Shown here: piece after piece, positions 32,557-39,996 of the stretch
Numbering within the stretch: the stretch's first letter is position 1
How the letters are laid out: each line of letters begins with the position of its first letter
DNA from: Minisyncoccota bacterium
GTDB lineage: Bacteria; Patescibacteriota; Minisyncoccia; Phycocordibacterales; UBA9973
DNA length: 40,608 nucleotides
Assembly (NCBI GenBank): GCA_018062065.1
Contig: JAGOSX010000002.1
Location: forward strand, 6,523-47,130
Direction of reading: 5' to 3'
Translations under genes and position numbers: made by a program
Notes under the pieces: model-generated
Told to the model about the DNA's origin: nothing
The model's database searches: none
What the model saw: only the letters and a program-made list of their open reading frames with translations

Positions 32557-33324
32557 ATGAATAATAATATGAATAACAATACAAATAATAATGTAGATTA
32601 TAAAAAATATTTAATAGTATTTTTTATAACTTTAGGTTTGTTTTTAACTGCGTCATACTTGAGTAGTTATTTTAGTACTCGAAAAGTAAACGAGCTTAAA
32701 ACTATCCAAGACAATATCGCTATCGATATACTTTCTTCTGAAACTCAATTTTCTCTACTTTCAGAGCTATCTTGTAAAAACGTAGATACTTCTGGTCTTT
32801 CTAGTGAGCTTCACGAACTCGGTCAAAAGCTTGCTTGGGGAGAGCAAAATCTAGGTAAAACTGAAGAAGTGAAATACCTTAAGAAATACTACTCAATCTT
32901 GCAAATTAAAGATTACTTACTAATGAAGAAGATTACTGCACGTTGTGGAGCAAAATCAGCTTTCATACTTTATTTCTATACTACTCTTGAGAATTGTAGT
33001 GAATGTGAAAAGCAAAGTTTAGTGTTATCTAATTTGAAAGATAAATATCCAGATTTGAGAATTTATTCTTTTGATTATAGTACTGATCTTTCTCCGGTTC
33101 GCTCTATGCTTGATATTTATAAGATTGAAGATACGAAGCTCCCAGCCTTAGTATTAGATGACGAAGTACTTACCGGCTTTCAATCTAAAGAATCTCTCGA
33201 AGAAAAAATCTCCAAAGCTTTTGACTTGAAAGAAGCAGATGTAGAAGGAAAGAGTACAAAAAATAATAAGTTATTTGCTAGATTTATTTATAGGGTGTAT
33301 TATTTAACTAATAAAAATTCATGA
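32557..33324 (+). CDS. Membrane-anchored thioredoxin-like protein
   Basis: A 255-aa protein. An Asn-rich start (MNNNMNNNTNNN) precedes one transmembrane helix (about 17-38). A helical middle part follows. Residues about 138-225 look like a thioredoxin fold: a beta-strand AFILYFYTT, the CxxC motif C147-S-E-C150, a helix KQSLVLSNLKDKYP, then a cis-proline-like LPALVLDDEVLTGF. It is likely outside the cytoplasm and acts on thiols, or is a structural relative. It is cotranscribed with the GT2 gene upstream, and its stop overlaps the next start by four bases (ATGA). Confidence 0.75.
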   Translation: MNNNMNNNTNNNVDYKKYLIVFFITLGLFLTASYLSSYFSTRKVNELKTIQDNIAIDILSSETQFSLLSELSCKNVDTSGLSSELHELGQKLAWGEQNLGKTEEVKYLKKYYSILQIKDYLLMKKITARCGAKSAFILYFYTTLENCSECEKQSLVLSNLKDKYPDLRIYSFDYSTDLSPVRSMLDIYKIEDTKLPALVLDDEVLTGFQSKESLEEKISKAFDLKEADVEGKSTKNNKLFARFIYRVYYLTNKNS

Positions 33325-35285
33325 TAAACCCTGAACTAATAGAATTTATTAAGAAAGAACTTTCTTTAGGTAAAACTAAAGAACAAATTAAAAGTGAACT
33401 TTTTTCTGGCGGATGGAATGACAGAGATATAAATGAAGCATTTCTGTCTTTAATGCCTTCCGCATCCATACAAAAACAAACATCAATTTCTGGAAAATTC
33501 TTAGCATCCAAAATCTTTATTTTTTTAGTTGTGCTTACTTTGTTAGGATTGGGAGGTGTTTATGCTTTTGATAAAGAAATCTTTCAAAAGATTTTTAGCA
33601 ACTCTAGTCAAGAAACAAGTGTTAGTAATACTGAATTGATTCAAGATTCTCATTCTATAGAAATAAATGATTTTGAAGGAATGAAGAAGGTTATGACTTC
33701 TGGTCTTTCTTATAAATGTTCTAGTGTTTCTTCTTATAAAGATGAAAAAAGTATTTCTGCTAGTACAAGTATTTTATTTATTTCTCAGAATCAACTTAGA
33801 GAGGAATCAGAGCTTGTTGTAGAAAATGAAACAATTAATCTTGTTGGTGGTGGATATATCAAAATATATGAAATTTTTGACTCAAATTTAAATAATTACG
33901 AATGGTTCTTTGGTAAATCCGGGGAAATCTCTAGTTTTGCTAATAGATTTCTCTCTCCTCAAGATCGAGAAGAATTCTTAAGAGAACGTTATTTTAATGA
34001 TATTTTAGGCCAGAAAACACAATCGTATAAGTGTTTAGAGGAATTTATCGACTCATCTTTGTTTGTTAAACCAGATAACGTAAAATTTGACGAACCTGAA
34101 ATTTATGAAAGTAGTTTAACAAAACAAATCAAGAAAAGTTTAAACACAGCCTTTGATGGCGATTATATTAGAGAATCTAATTCTTTTAATGGTTTTTGTG
34201 ATTCATTAGAAGTTAAAAATCTTCAAGGTAAATTAAATAATCTCGGTTCAGAATTAAAATGTATATCTGATAGCGATGATTATGTTTTTTTAGGAAAATT
34301 ACCTTCAGAAGAATATTATTGTTATGGTTCTAATGCTTCTGTTGGATTAGCCTTATATATTTCAAAAGATAAAATTAGCTCAATAAAAGCAGATTCTTGT
34401 GGTAGGGAAGACATCAAAGAATTAGCCCCTAAGGTTAAAAGTATAATTATTGATATTGTTAATGATTCAAATATTTACTATAAGAAACATTCTTCTTATA
34501 AAGACTTTTGTAAATCTGATGACATTACATCTAAATATACTGATTTGAAAGGTATTTATTCTAGGTTAACTTGTATTGGGAATACGAGTAGTTATATTGT
34601 TACAGCTAAAGATCTTGAATCAAATGAGTATTTTTGTGTAGATACAACCAGTAAAATTGATGGTCTAAACATAGAAAAAATTAGTGATTCTTTACCAAAA
34701 GGTTTTAATCAAAACCAATTTACTTATTCTTGTAAAAAACAGACTCAAAATTTAAGTTCATCTCAAAATACAAATACAGAAAATAAATTATATACTTATG
34801 AATCTCTCTACCCAATTAAAATTGAAAATATAAACATAACAAATTTTGGTGGTTTAAAAGAGTTGATTTTATCTGGTAAATCTTATAAATGCACTGAAAA
34901 TACTGAACTTTCTAAAGAAATACCAAGAGATGGTTTTAAATTTATTTCTAAGGCTTATATCTCTAAAGGAAAATTATATTTAGAAAGCCTCTCTTCTTGG
35001 CAAGAAAAAAGATCTGATCATTACATGATTTATGATGATAAGTTGAATTTTTATGGATGGGAAGAAGAATATTACATTGATAATCAAAATAATAAAAACG
35101 TTAGAGAACCAATTAATATAAAATTTAAAACTAATGATGATAGATACGATCATATTGAATCTGGTAAGTTTTGGACTATTTTAAGACATAAATATGGAAA
35201 TGATTATAGTTTACAATGTGTTTTAGAAAATGTAGACCATAGTATTTTTGTTCCATCAAATAAGATAAAGTTTGAATCTCAGTAA
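33321..35285 (+). CDS. Large membrane-anchored protein with A-B-B-A internal repeats
   Basis: A 654-aa protein I do not recognise. Residues 1-45 form a small helical module (LIEFIKKELSLGKTKEQIKSEL, GGWNDRDINEAF) that I recall in front of membrane helices in other CPR proteins. One transmembrane helix is at about 61-83. The outside part is internally repetitive. Domain A occurs at about 115-250 and 505-654, sharing FxGxKx(x)ILSG(L/K)SYKC at the start and S(L/I)FV...(V/I)KF at the end. Between them, module B occurs at about 289-390 and 392-499, sharing FC near its start, a middle LxCI, and YxC. The B modules are reminiscent of minor-pilin globular domains. Many cysteines may form disulfides. 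Last gene of the GT2 operon. Confidence 0.7.
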   Translation: MINPELIEFIKKELSLGKTKEQIKSELFSGGWNDRDINEAFLSLMPSASIQKQTSISGKFLASKIFIFLVVLTLLGLGGVYAFDKEIFQKIFSNSSQETSVSNTELIQDSHSIEINDFEGMKKVMTSGLSYKCSSVSSYKDEKSISASTSILFISQNQLREESELVVENETINLVGGGYIKIYEIFDSNLNNYEWFFGKSGEISSFANRFLSPQDREEFLRERYFNDILGQKTQSYKCLEEFIDSSLFVKPDNVKFDEPEIYESSLTKQIKKSLNTAFDGDYIRESNSFNGFCDSLEVKNLQGKLNNLGSELKCISDSDDYVFLGKLPSEEYYCYGSNASVGLALYISKDKISSIKADSCGREDIKELAPKVKSIIIDIVNDSNIYYKKHSSYKDFCKSDDITSKYTDLKGIYSRLTCIGNTSSYIVTAKDLESNEYFCVDTTSKIDGLNIEKISDSLPKGFNQNQFTYSCKKQTQNLSSSQNTNTENKLYTYESLYPIKIENINITNFGGLKELILSGKSYKCTENTELSKEIPRDGFKFISKAYISKGKLYLESLSSWQEKRSDHYMIYDDKLNFYGWEEEYYIDNQNNKNVREPINIKFKTNDDRYDHIESGKFWTILRHKYGNDYSLQCVLENVDHSIFVPSNKIKFESQ

Positions 35286-35288
35286 TTT

Positions 35289-35320
35289 AAAAAGACTCTT
35301 TATATTAAGAGTCTTTTTGT
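35289..35320 (+). terminator. Terminator of the GT2 operon
   Basis: 12-bp perfect stem (35289-35300, 35307-35318) with a 6-nt loop and T5. Confidence 0.9.
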
Positions 35321-35323
35321 GCT

Positions 35324-35365
35324 TTGAGCTGCCTCTCAGACTTGAACTAAAATCTTTGCTTTAGT
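35324..35365 (-). pseudogene. Decayed copy of the tRNA-Thr 3' half
   Basis: 35324-35348 matches the 3' end of the intact tRNA-Thr (35401-35426) with one deleted G, which breaks the CCA end, and one C-to-T change. It retains the exact CTCAGACTTGAACT T-arm. Similarity fades after the TTTGCTTTA segment (35355-35363), so no cloverleaf forms. Confidence 0.75.
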
Positions 35366-35401
35366 TATGTTTTGATAAGATTACAATTTTGTCACTAAAC
35401 T

Positions 35402-35477
35402 TGGAGCCGCCTCTCAGACTTGAACTGAGGACCTTCGCTTTACAAAAGCGTTGCTCTACCAACTGAGCTAAGGCGGC
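35402..35477 (-). tRNA. tRNA-Thr (anticodon UGU), CCA encoded
   Basis: On the minus strand a full cloverleaf: acceptor GCCGCCT/AGGCGGC, D-arm GCTC AGTTGGTAGA GAGC-like, anticodon loop TTTGTAA (anticodon TGT, codon ACA), T-arm CTCAG TTCAAGT CTGAG. The discriminator base is T and the CCA end is encoded. The outermost anticodon-stem pair is A-A, a mismatch. Thr assignment is from the anticodon. Confidence 0.93.
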
Positions 35478-35505
35478 ATATATTTAATTTTTACTACAAA
35501 CTAAC

Positions 35506-35563
35506 TCTCTCTTTAAACCGTTGTTATCCACCAAAACAGCTAAGGGTGGCATATATTTAATTT
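35506..35563 (-). pseudogene. Decayed copy of the tRNA-Thr 5' half plus flank
   Basis: 35537-35563 repeats the 5' end of the intact tRNA together with 14 bases of its upstream flank (CATATATTTAATTT), with one inserted and a few changed bases. Weaker similarity goes on through 35506-35536. The D-stem and acceptor stem are broken. Confidence 0.65.
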
Positions 35564-35627
35564 GTTTAAATTAGGATTAATTCCTTATTTATATATCTAT
35601 TATACTTATTTCAAATATAATTTCAAG

Positions 35628-36047
35628 TTATTTTATACCTTCTTCTTGCTTAATTTTATGAGTGATTTTACTTATTTTTTTCTTGTAATCACTGATTGTT
35701 TTAATAAAACCTGAAACTTCCTTCTTTTCTTCTACTTTGATTTTATGACCTAATAATTTTTTAATTTTTTGCTCTCCTTTATTGTATAAGTATTTCACTC
35801 CTTTTTTAGTTGCATTTGAACTTAATACATAAATTCTAATACCTCCTACTAAAATCATAAATCCGTATTTCTTAAATTTTTTATTAGTAAATTCTTTTAC
35901 TTCATCTAAATCTGGTAAATCAAATTCTAATTCAATATCTTTTGATTTATATAATTCTCCACTATTATTTAAAACGAAAACCTTTCTTGTGACTAAAATC
36001 ACAATAGAGATCAAGGATATAAAAAATAATAGTAGAGAAATATACAT
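35628..36047 (-). CDS. Small membrane-anchored protein of unknown function
   Basis: A 139-aa protein. One N-terminal transmembrane helix (2-20, SLLLFFISLISIVILV), then a short acidic stretch (IELEFDLPDLDEVKEF). A second hydrophobic patch lies at about 60-75 (GFMILVGGIRIYVLSS). The C-terminal half is very Lys-rich (KKGVKYLYNKGEQKIKKLLG, KKKISKITHKIKQ). I do not recognise it. It starts four bases after the tsf stop, so it is translated from the rpsB-tsf mRNA. The basic C-terminus might bind RNA or the membrane surface, which is only a guess. Confidence 0.7.
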   Translation of the reverse strand: MYISLLLFFISLISIVILVTRKVFVLNNSGELYKSKDIELEFDLPDLDEVKEFTNKKFKKYGFMILVGGIRIYVLSSNATKKGVKYLYNKGEQKIKKLLGHKIKVEEKKEVSGFIKTISDYKKKISKITHKIKQEEGIK

Positions 36048-36051
36048 TTAT

Positions 36052-36831
36052 TTATATTGAATATCTTTTAACTTCTTTGATTTGAGCGCCATTCTTAGAA
36101 AGTAGGGCAGAGATAGTTATACTAGGGTCTTTGATGAATTCTTGCTCAAGCAAAGTTCTTTCTTTGAAGTAAGTGTTGATTTTACCGTCTAGCATTTTCT
36201 TCTTTATGTCTTCTGGTTTGTCGATATTTTCTACTTCTTTTGCGAAAACTTCCATCATAGTTTTCTTTACGTCTTCGTTTACTTCGTCTGTGCTGATGAA
36301 TTCTGGTCTCATAGCTGCAGCGTGCATAGCGATATCATGAGCTAATTCTGTATTACCTCCAGTAAGAGATACTACTACAGCATTTTTGTTGTTGTGAACG
36401 TAATTTGATACCACTTCACCATTAATCTCATAAACTTCTCCAAGTTCAACTTTTTCTCCAGTCTTTTGAATAACTTGGTCAATTAATTCTTTTGCAGAAT
36501 TTTTCATATTCTCGATACCGTCGCTCAAAGCTTTTGAAGCGAGAGTATTTAATAAGTTTACGAAATCCTCATTCTTAGATACGAAATCAGTTTCACAGTG
36601 CAAAGCAAGTAAAATACTTTTATTACCTTCTTGTTTAACTATTACAGCCCCGTCAGTAGCTTCGCGATCTGCCTTTTTAAGAGCGATATTTGCACTAGTT
36701 TTCTTTAAGATTGCAATAGCTTTTTCCATATCACCTTCGGCTTCTTCTAAAGCTTTACGGCATTGCATAACTGAAATACCAGTTGCATTTCTAAGTTCCT
36801 TAACTAACTCAGTTGTTATTTCTATAGACAT
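36052..36831 (-). CDS. tsf: Translation elongation factor Ts
   Basis: Nucleotide-exchange factor for EF-Tu. The N-terminal UBA-like domain is typical (ITTELVKELRNATGISVMQCRKALEEAEGDMEKAIAIL). The core has ATDGAVIVKQ and the dimerisation region CETDFVSKNEDFVNL, the EF-Tu contact motif. The family's second core repeat (EINGEVVSNYVHNNKNAVVVSLTGG and DIAMHAAAMRPEFIS) is present. Length 259 aa, typical. It follows rpsB by 21 bases and has no Shine-Dalgarno sequence. Confidence 0.96.
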   Translation of the reverse strand: MSIEITTELVKELRNATGISVMQCRKALEEAEGDMEKAIAILKKTSANIALKKADREATDGAVIVKQEGNKSILLALHCETDFVSKNEDFVNLLNTLASKALSDGIENMKNSAKELIDQVIQKTGEKVELGEVYEINGEVVSNYVHNNKNAVVVSLTGGNTELAHDIAMHAAAMRPEFISTDEVNEDVKKTMMEVFAKEVENIDKPEDIKKKMLDGKINTYFKERTLLEQEFIKDPSITISALLSKNGAQIKEVKRYSI

Positions 36832-36852
36832 TTTTTTATTTAAAATTAATTA

Positions 36853-37563
36853 TTAAGCTTTTTTAGCTTCTCCGTATGCATTCTTGAAATGATTTACGAA
36901 GAATTTGATTGATGCACTAGCACCATCGTTTCCTACAACAGGGTAGTCGATACCTTTCAAACTTGAATCTGTATTTAAAATACCGATTACAGGTATACCT
37001 AAATCTCTAGCTTCTTTTACAGCGATACTTTCTTTCTTAGGGTCAATTATGATTAGAGCATCAGGATTTTTCTTTAGTGTTAGTAGTCCTGTATAGTATT
37101 TTTCTAGTCTTTCCATTTTTTTAGACAACACTACTCTTTCTTTTTTAGTATATTTTTCTAATTCACCAGTTTTTGATTCTTTTTGGTATTTTTCAAGTTC
37201 AGCAATCCTTTTCTTGATTTCAGAGTAATTTGATAAAGTTCCACCAATCCAACGTTCATTAACATAAGGCATATTCAAAGATGAAGCTACACTAACGATA
37301 GTGTCTTTTGCTTCTGGCTTAGTTCCAACGAATAGAATAGTCTTAGAACCTTCGCCTAAATGAGCTACGAAATCGGTCGCAACCTTCAATAATTCACTAG
37401 TTTTTTCTAGGTTGATAATATCAACTCTATTTTTAGTTGTGTGGATATAAGGTGAAGCTGAAGGGTTTCTTTTTGACTTAGAATAGCCGTATTGCACCCC
37501 TGCACTTACCATATCTTTTATTAATTGACTGTCATTTTGTTCTGTTACTTTACTTTTTTGCAT
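36853..37563 (-). CDS. rpsB: 30S ribosomal protein S2
   Basis: Platform protein of the small subunit. Recognised by SASPYIHTTKNRVDIINLEKT-like start of the core (here residues about 35-55), FVGTKPEAKDTI, MPYVNERWIGGTLSN, PDALIIIDPKKESIAVKEARDLGIPVIGILNTDS and VVGNDGASASIKFF. Length 236 aa. The coiled-coil region EKYQKESKTGELEKYTKKERVVLSKKMERLEKYYTG is complete. The ATG is six bases after a -10 on the minus strand, so the operon rpsB-tsf-35628 gene starts leaderless. In the usual HxGH loop near the N-terminus this protein reads QYGYSK instead. Confidence 0.95.
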   Translation of the reverse strand: MQKSKVTEQNDSQLIKDMVSAGVQYGYSKSKRNPSASPYIHTTKNRVDIINLEKTSELLKVATDFVAHLGEGSKTILFVGTKPEAKDTIVSVASSLNMPYVNERWIGGTLSNYSEIKKRIAELEKYQKESKTGELEKYTKKERVVLSKKMERLEKYYTGLLTLKKNPDALIIIDPKKESIAVKEARDLGIPVIGILNTDSSLKGIDYPVVGNDGASASIKFFVNHFKNAYGEAKKA

Positions 37564-37569
37564 TTTTGT

Positions 37570-37598
37570 ATTGTATCAGAATATTGTAACTTTTGCAA
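37570..37598 (-). promoter_or_regulatory. rpsB promoter (TTGCAA-17-TACAAT)
   Basis: On the minus strand TTGCAA (37598-37593), 17 bases, TACAAT (37575-37570), six bases before the ATG. The -35 begins at the base next to the palindrome. Confidence 0.82.
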
Positions 37599-37626
37599 TG
37601 CCCAGTCGCTCGCGAGCGACTGGGCA
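37599..37626. repeat. GC-rich perfect palindrome between divergent rpsB and proS
   Basis: 28-nt palindrome with no spacer or mismatch (14 + 14). It touches the rpsB -35 box at 37598. There is no T-tract. Confidence 0.88.
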
Positions 37627-37652
37627 AGGTATTTTTAAAATAAGCTTATTTT

Positions 37653-37681
37653 TTGCCAAAAACCTTTTTTTCGGTTAAGAT
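37653..37681 (+). promoter_or_regulatory. proS promoter (TTGCCA-17-TAAGAT)
   Basis: TTGCCA (37653-37658), 17 bases, TAAGAT (37676-37681). The proS ATG is six bases after it. Confidence 0.65.
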
Positions 37682-37687
37682 TAAGAA

Positions 37688-38947
37688 ATGAAACAATCAC
37701 AACTTTTTACTAAAACTCGTCGGGAAGCCCCATCTGATGAAGTTTCAAAAAACGCTGAACTCTTAATTAGGGCTGGGTTTATTCATAAAGAAATGGCTGG
37801 AGTCTATGATTTTTTACCATTAGGTTTAAAAGTAATAAAAAAGATTGAAAATATCATTCGGGAAGAGATGGATATGATAGGCGGAACTGAAATGCGTACT
37901 TCTGTTTTGCAATCTAAAGAAGTCTGGGAAAAGTCTAATCGTTGGAGTGATGAAGTTGTTGATAATTGGTTTAAGACGAAACTTAAAAACGGAAGTGATA
38001 TCGGACTTTCTTTTACTAATGAAGAAGCCTTCTCAAATATTATGAAGCAGTATGTTTCTTCATATAAAGATTTACCTATTTTCCCTTATGACTTTAAAAG
38101 CATTTTCCGTAATGAAGTTAGAAGTAAATCCGGCATAATGCGCGGTAGAGAATTCTATTGGAAAGCTCTTTATTCTTTTGCAAAAGACGAAAATGAACAC
38201 AATATGTTTTACGAAAAGATAAAGCAATCTTATATCAATATTTTTAAACGTGTTGGTATTGGGCATCTTACTTATTTAACCTTTGCTTCAGGAGGTACTT
38301 TCTCTCAATTCTCTCACGAATTTCAAACTGTAACTTCTGCAGGAGAAGATACTATATATATCGATGAAGATAAGGGAATTGCTGTAAACCAAGAAGTATT
38401 TAATGACGAAGTCTTAGCTACTTTAAATCTAGAAAAGAATAAATTAGTTGAGCAAACAGCAGTTGAAGTAGGGAATATTTTTTCTTTAGGTACCAAGTTC
38501 TCAGCGCCTTTTGATTTGAAATATACTGATGAAAAAGGTGAAGAAAAGCTAGTAGTTATGGGTTCTTATGGTATTGGATTAGGTCGTCTGATGGGTACAG
38601 TAGTAGAGACTTTATCTGATGATAAAGGTATAATTTGGCCGAAATCTATTGCTCCATTTTTAGTGCATTTGCTTGTTTTAGGAGAAGACGAAGAAGTTCG
38701 CAAAGAAGCAGATTTAGTTTACAGTATGCTTTTGCAAAATAATATAGAAGTTCTTTTTGATGATAGAGTTTCTCTTTCTCCAGGAGAAAAATTCGCAGAT
38801 TCTGATCTTTTAGGTATGCCTATTCGTATTGTTGTTTCAGCACGTAGTATAAAAGAAGGAGGAGTAGAAATCAAAAACAGAACAGCAGAAAAGGGAGAAA
38901 TTATTAAAAAAGAAAATTTAGTGGAATTTCTTAACAAAGAGAATTAA
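37688..38947 (+). CDS. proS: Proline--tRNA ligase, short form without the editing insertion
   Basis: Class II synthetase for tRNA-Pro. The core begins AELLIRAGFIHKEMAGVYDFLPLGLKVIKKIE. Motif 2 is R141-NEVRSKSGIMRGREF156, and motif 3 is GSYGIGLGRLMGTVVE. The anticodon-binding domain is at the C-terminus (FLVHLLVLGEDEEV, VLFDDRVSLSPGEKFADSDLLGMPIRIVV). Length 419 aa against 572 in E. coli: the INS editing domain that clears mischarged Ala is absent, as in mitochondrial-like short ProRS. After motif 2, the usual KDxYSF reads KALYSF (159-164). mreB starts two bases after the stop, so the genes are one operon. Confidence 0.95.
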   Translation: MKQSQLFTKTRREAPSDEVSKNAELLIRAGFIHKEMAGVYDFLPLGLKVIKKIENIIREEMDMIGGTEMRTSVLQSKEVWEKSNRWSDEVVDNWFKTKLKNGSDIGLSFTNEEAFSNIMKQYVSSYKDLPIFPYDFKSIFRNEVRSKSGIMRGREFYWKALYSFAKDENEHNMFYEKIKQSYINIFKRVGIGHLTYLTFASGGTFSQFSHEFQTVTSAGEDTIYIDEDKGIAVNQEVFNDEVLATLNLEKNKLVEQTAVEVGNIFSLGTKFSAPFDLKYTDEKGEEKLVVMGSYGIGLGRLMGTVVETLSDDKGIIWPKSIAPFLVHLLVLGEDEEVRKEADLVYSMLLQNNIEVLFDDRVSLSPGEKFADSDLLGMPIRIVVSARSIKEGGVEIKNRTAEKGEIIKKENLVEFLNKEN

Positions 38948-38949
38948 AG

Positions 38950-39996
38950 ATGTTTGATAAAATTTACAAATTATTTTCTAACGATATAGGTATCGATTTA
39001 GGCACTGCGAATACTTTAGTTTACCTTAAAGGTAAGGGCATAGTTATTAATGAACCTTCTGTGGTAGCGCTTAATGTCAAAACTAATCAAGTTTTAGCGG
39101 TAGGTATTAAAGCCAAAGAAATGCTCGGACGCACTCCGGGTCATATTAAAGCAGTGCGTCCTCTCGTAGATGGAGTTATTTCAGACTTTGAAGTTACCGA
39201 AGAAATGCTTTCATATTTAATCAATAAAGCAGACAAAATGAATCCGAAACTTTTTCGCCCTCGTGTAGTTATCGGTATCCCTTCAGGGACTACTAACGTA
39301 GAATCTCGAGCTGTTTATGATGCAGCTCGCAGTGCTGGAGCGAGGGAAGTATATCTTATCGAGGAGCCTATGGCTGCTGCAGTAGGAATACGTTTACCAG
39401 TCAAAGACCCAGTAGGCTCTATGATTATTGATATTGGAGGAGGTACTACTGATATTGCAGTTATATCTTTAGGAGGTATAGTTCGCTCTAAGAATTTAAA
39501 AATTGCAGGGGATAGACTAAACAACGATATCATCTCATATATGCGTAGTGAGTTTAAAATTTTAATTGGAGAAAAAACAGCCGAAGCTGTAAAGATGAGT
39601 ATTGGGACTGTTATATCTATGGGCTATATGGAAACCGAAGTTAGAGGACGAGATTTACTTACTGGTCTTCCTCGTGAAGTTGTCGTGACTGATTCTGATA
39701 TTCGTGAAGCTACTGCTTTATCAATTCGTGAATTCATAGATGGGGTGAAAGATTTATTAGAATCCACTCCTCCGGAAATACTTTCAGATATTATGAAAAG
39801 AGGAATTACTCTCTCAGGGGGAGGGGCTTTGATTATGGGACTTGATCAACTTCTTTCTGATACTTTAAAAATACCTATTTATGTAGTGGATGATCCTCTT
39901 TCTGCGGTGGCGCGCGGTTGCGGAGTAGTGCTTGAAGACTTTGAAAATTTTAAAGATGTATTAATTAATAATCAAGATGAGTTACACTCTCGATAA
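38950..39996 (+). CDS. mreB: Rod shape-determining protein MreB
   Basis: Bacterial actin that guides lateral wall synthesis. The phosphate-1 loop is DIGIDLGTANTLVY; phosphate-2 is IIDIGGGTTDIAVISLGG; adenosine motif LSGGGALIMGLDQLL. Other typical pieces are EEPMAAAVGIRLPV, GDRLNNDIISYMR and VARGCGVVLED. Length 348 aa is normal. The N-terminal MFDKIYKLFSND is an amphipathic membrane-targeting helix. The gene lies between proS and mreC; its last 20 bases overlap the mreC start, showing translational coupling. Confidence 0.97.
   Translation: MFDKIYKLFSNDIGIDLGTANTLVYLKGKGIVINEPSVVALNVKTNQVLAVGIKAKEMLGRTPGHIKAVRPLVDGVISDFEVTEEMLSYLINKADKMNPKLFRPRVVIGIPSGTTNVESRAVYDAARSAGAREVYLIEEPMAAAVGIRLPVKDPVGSMIIDIGGGTTDIAVISLGGIVRSKNLKIAGDRLNNDIISYMRSEFKILIGEKTAEAVKMSIGTVISMGYMETEVRGRDLLTGLPREVVVTDSDIREATALSIREFIDGVKDLLESTPPEILSDIMKRGITLSGGGALIMGLDQLLSDTLKIPIYVVDDPLSAVARGCGVVLEDFENFKDVLINNQDELHSR

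Noticed and set aside
35324-35400. A second functional tRNA gene left of tRNA-Thr
   Set aside because: Only the 3' half is recognisable; the CCA end has a deletion and no D-arm or anticodon stem can be formed.
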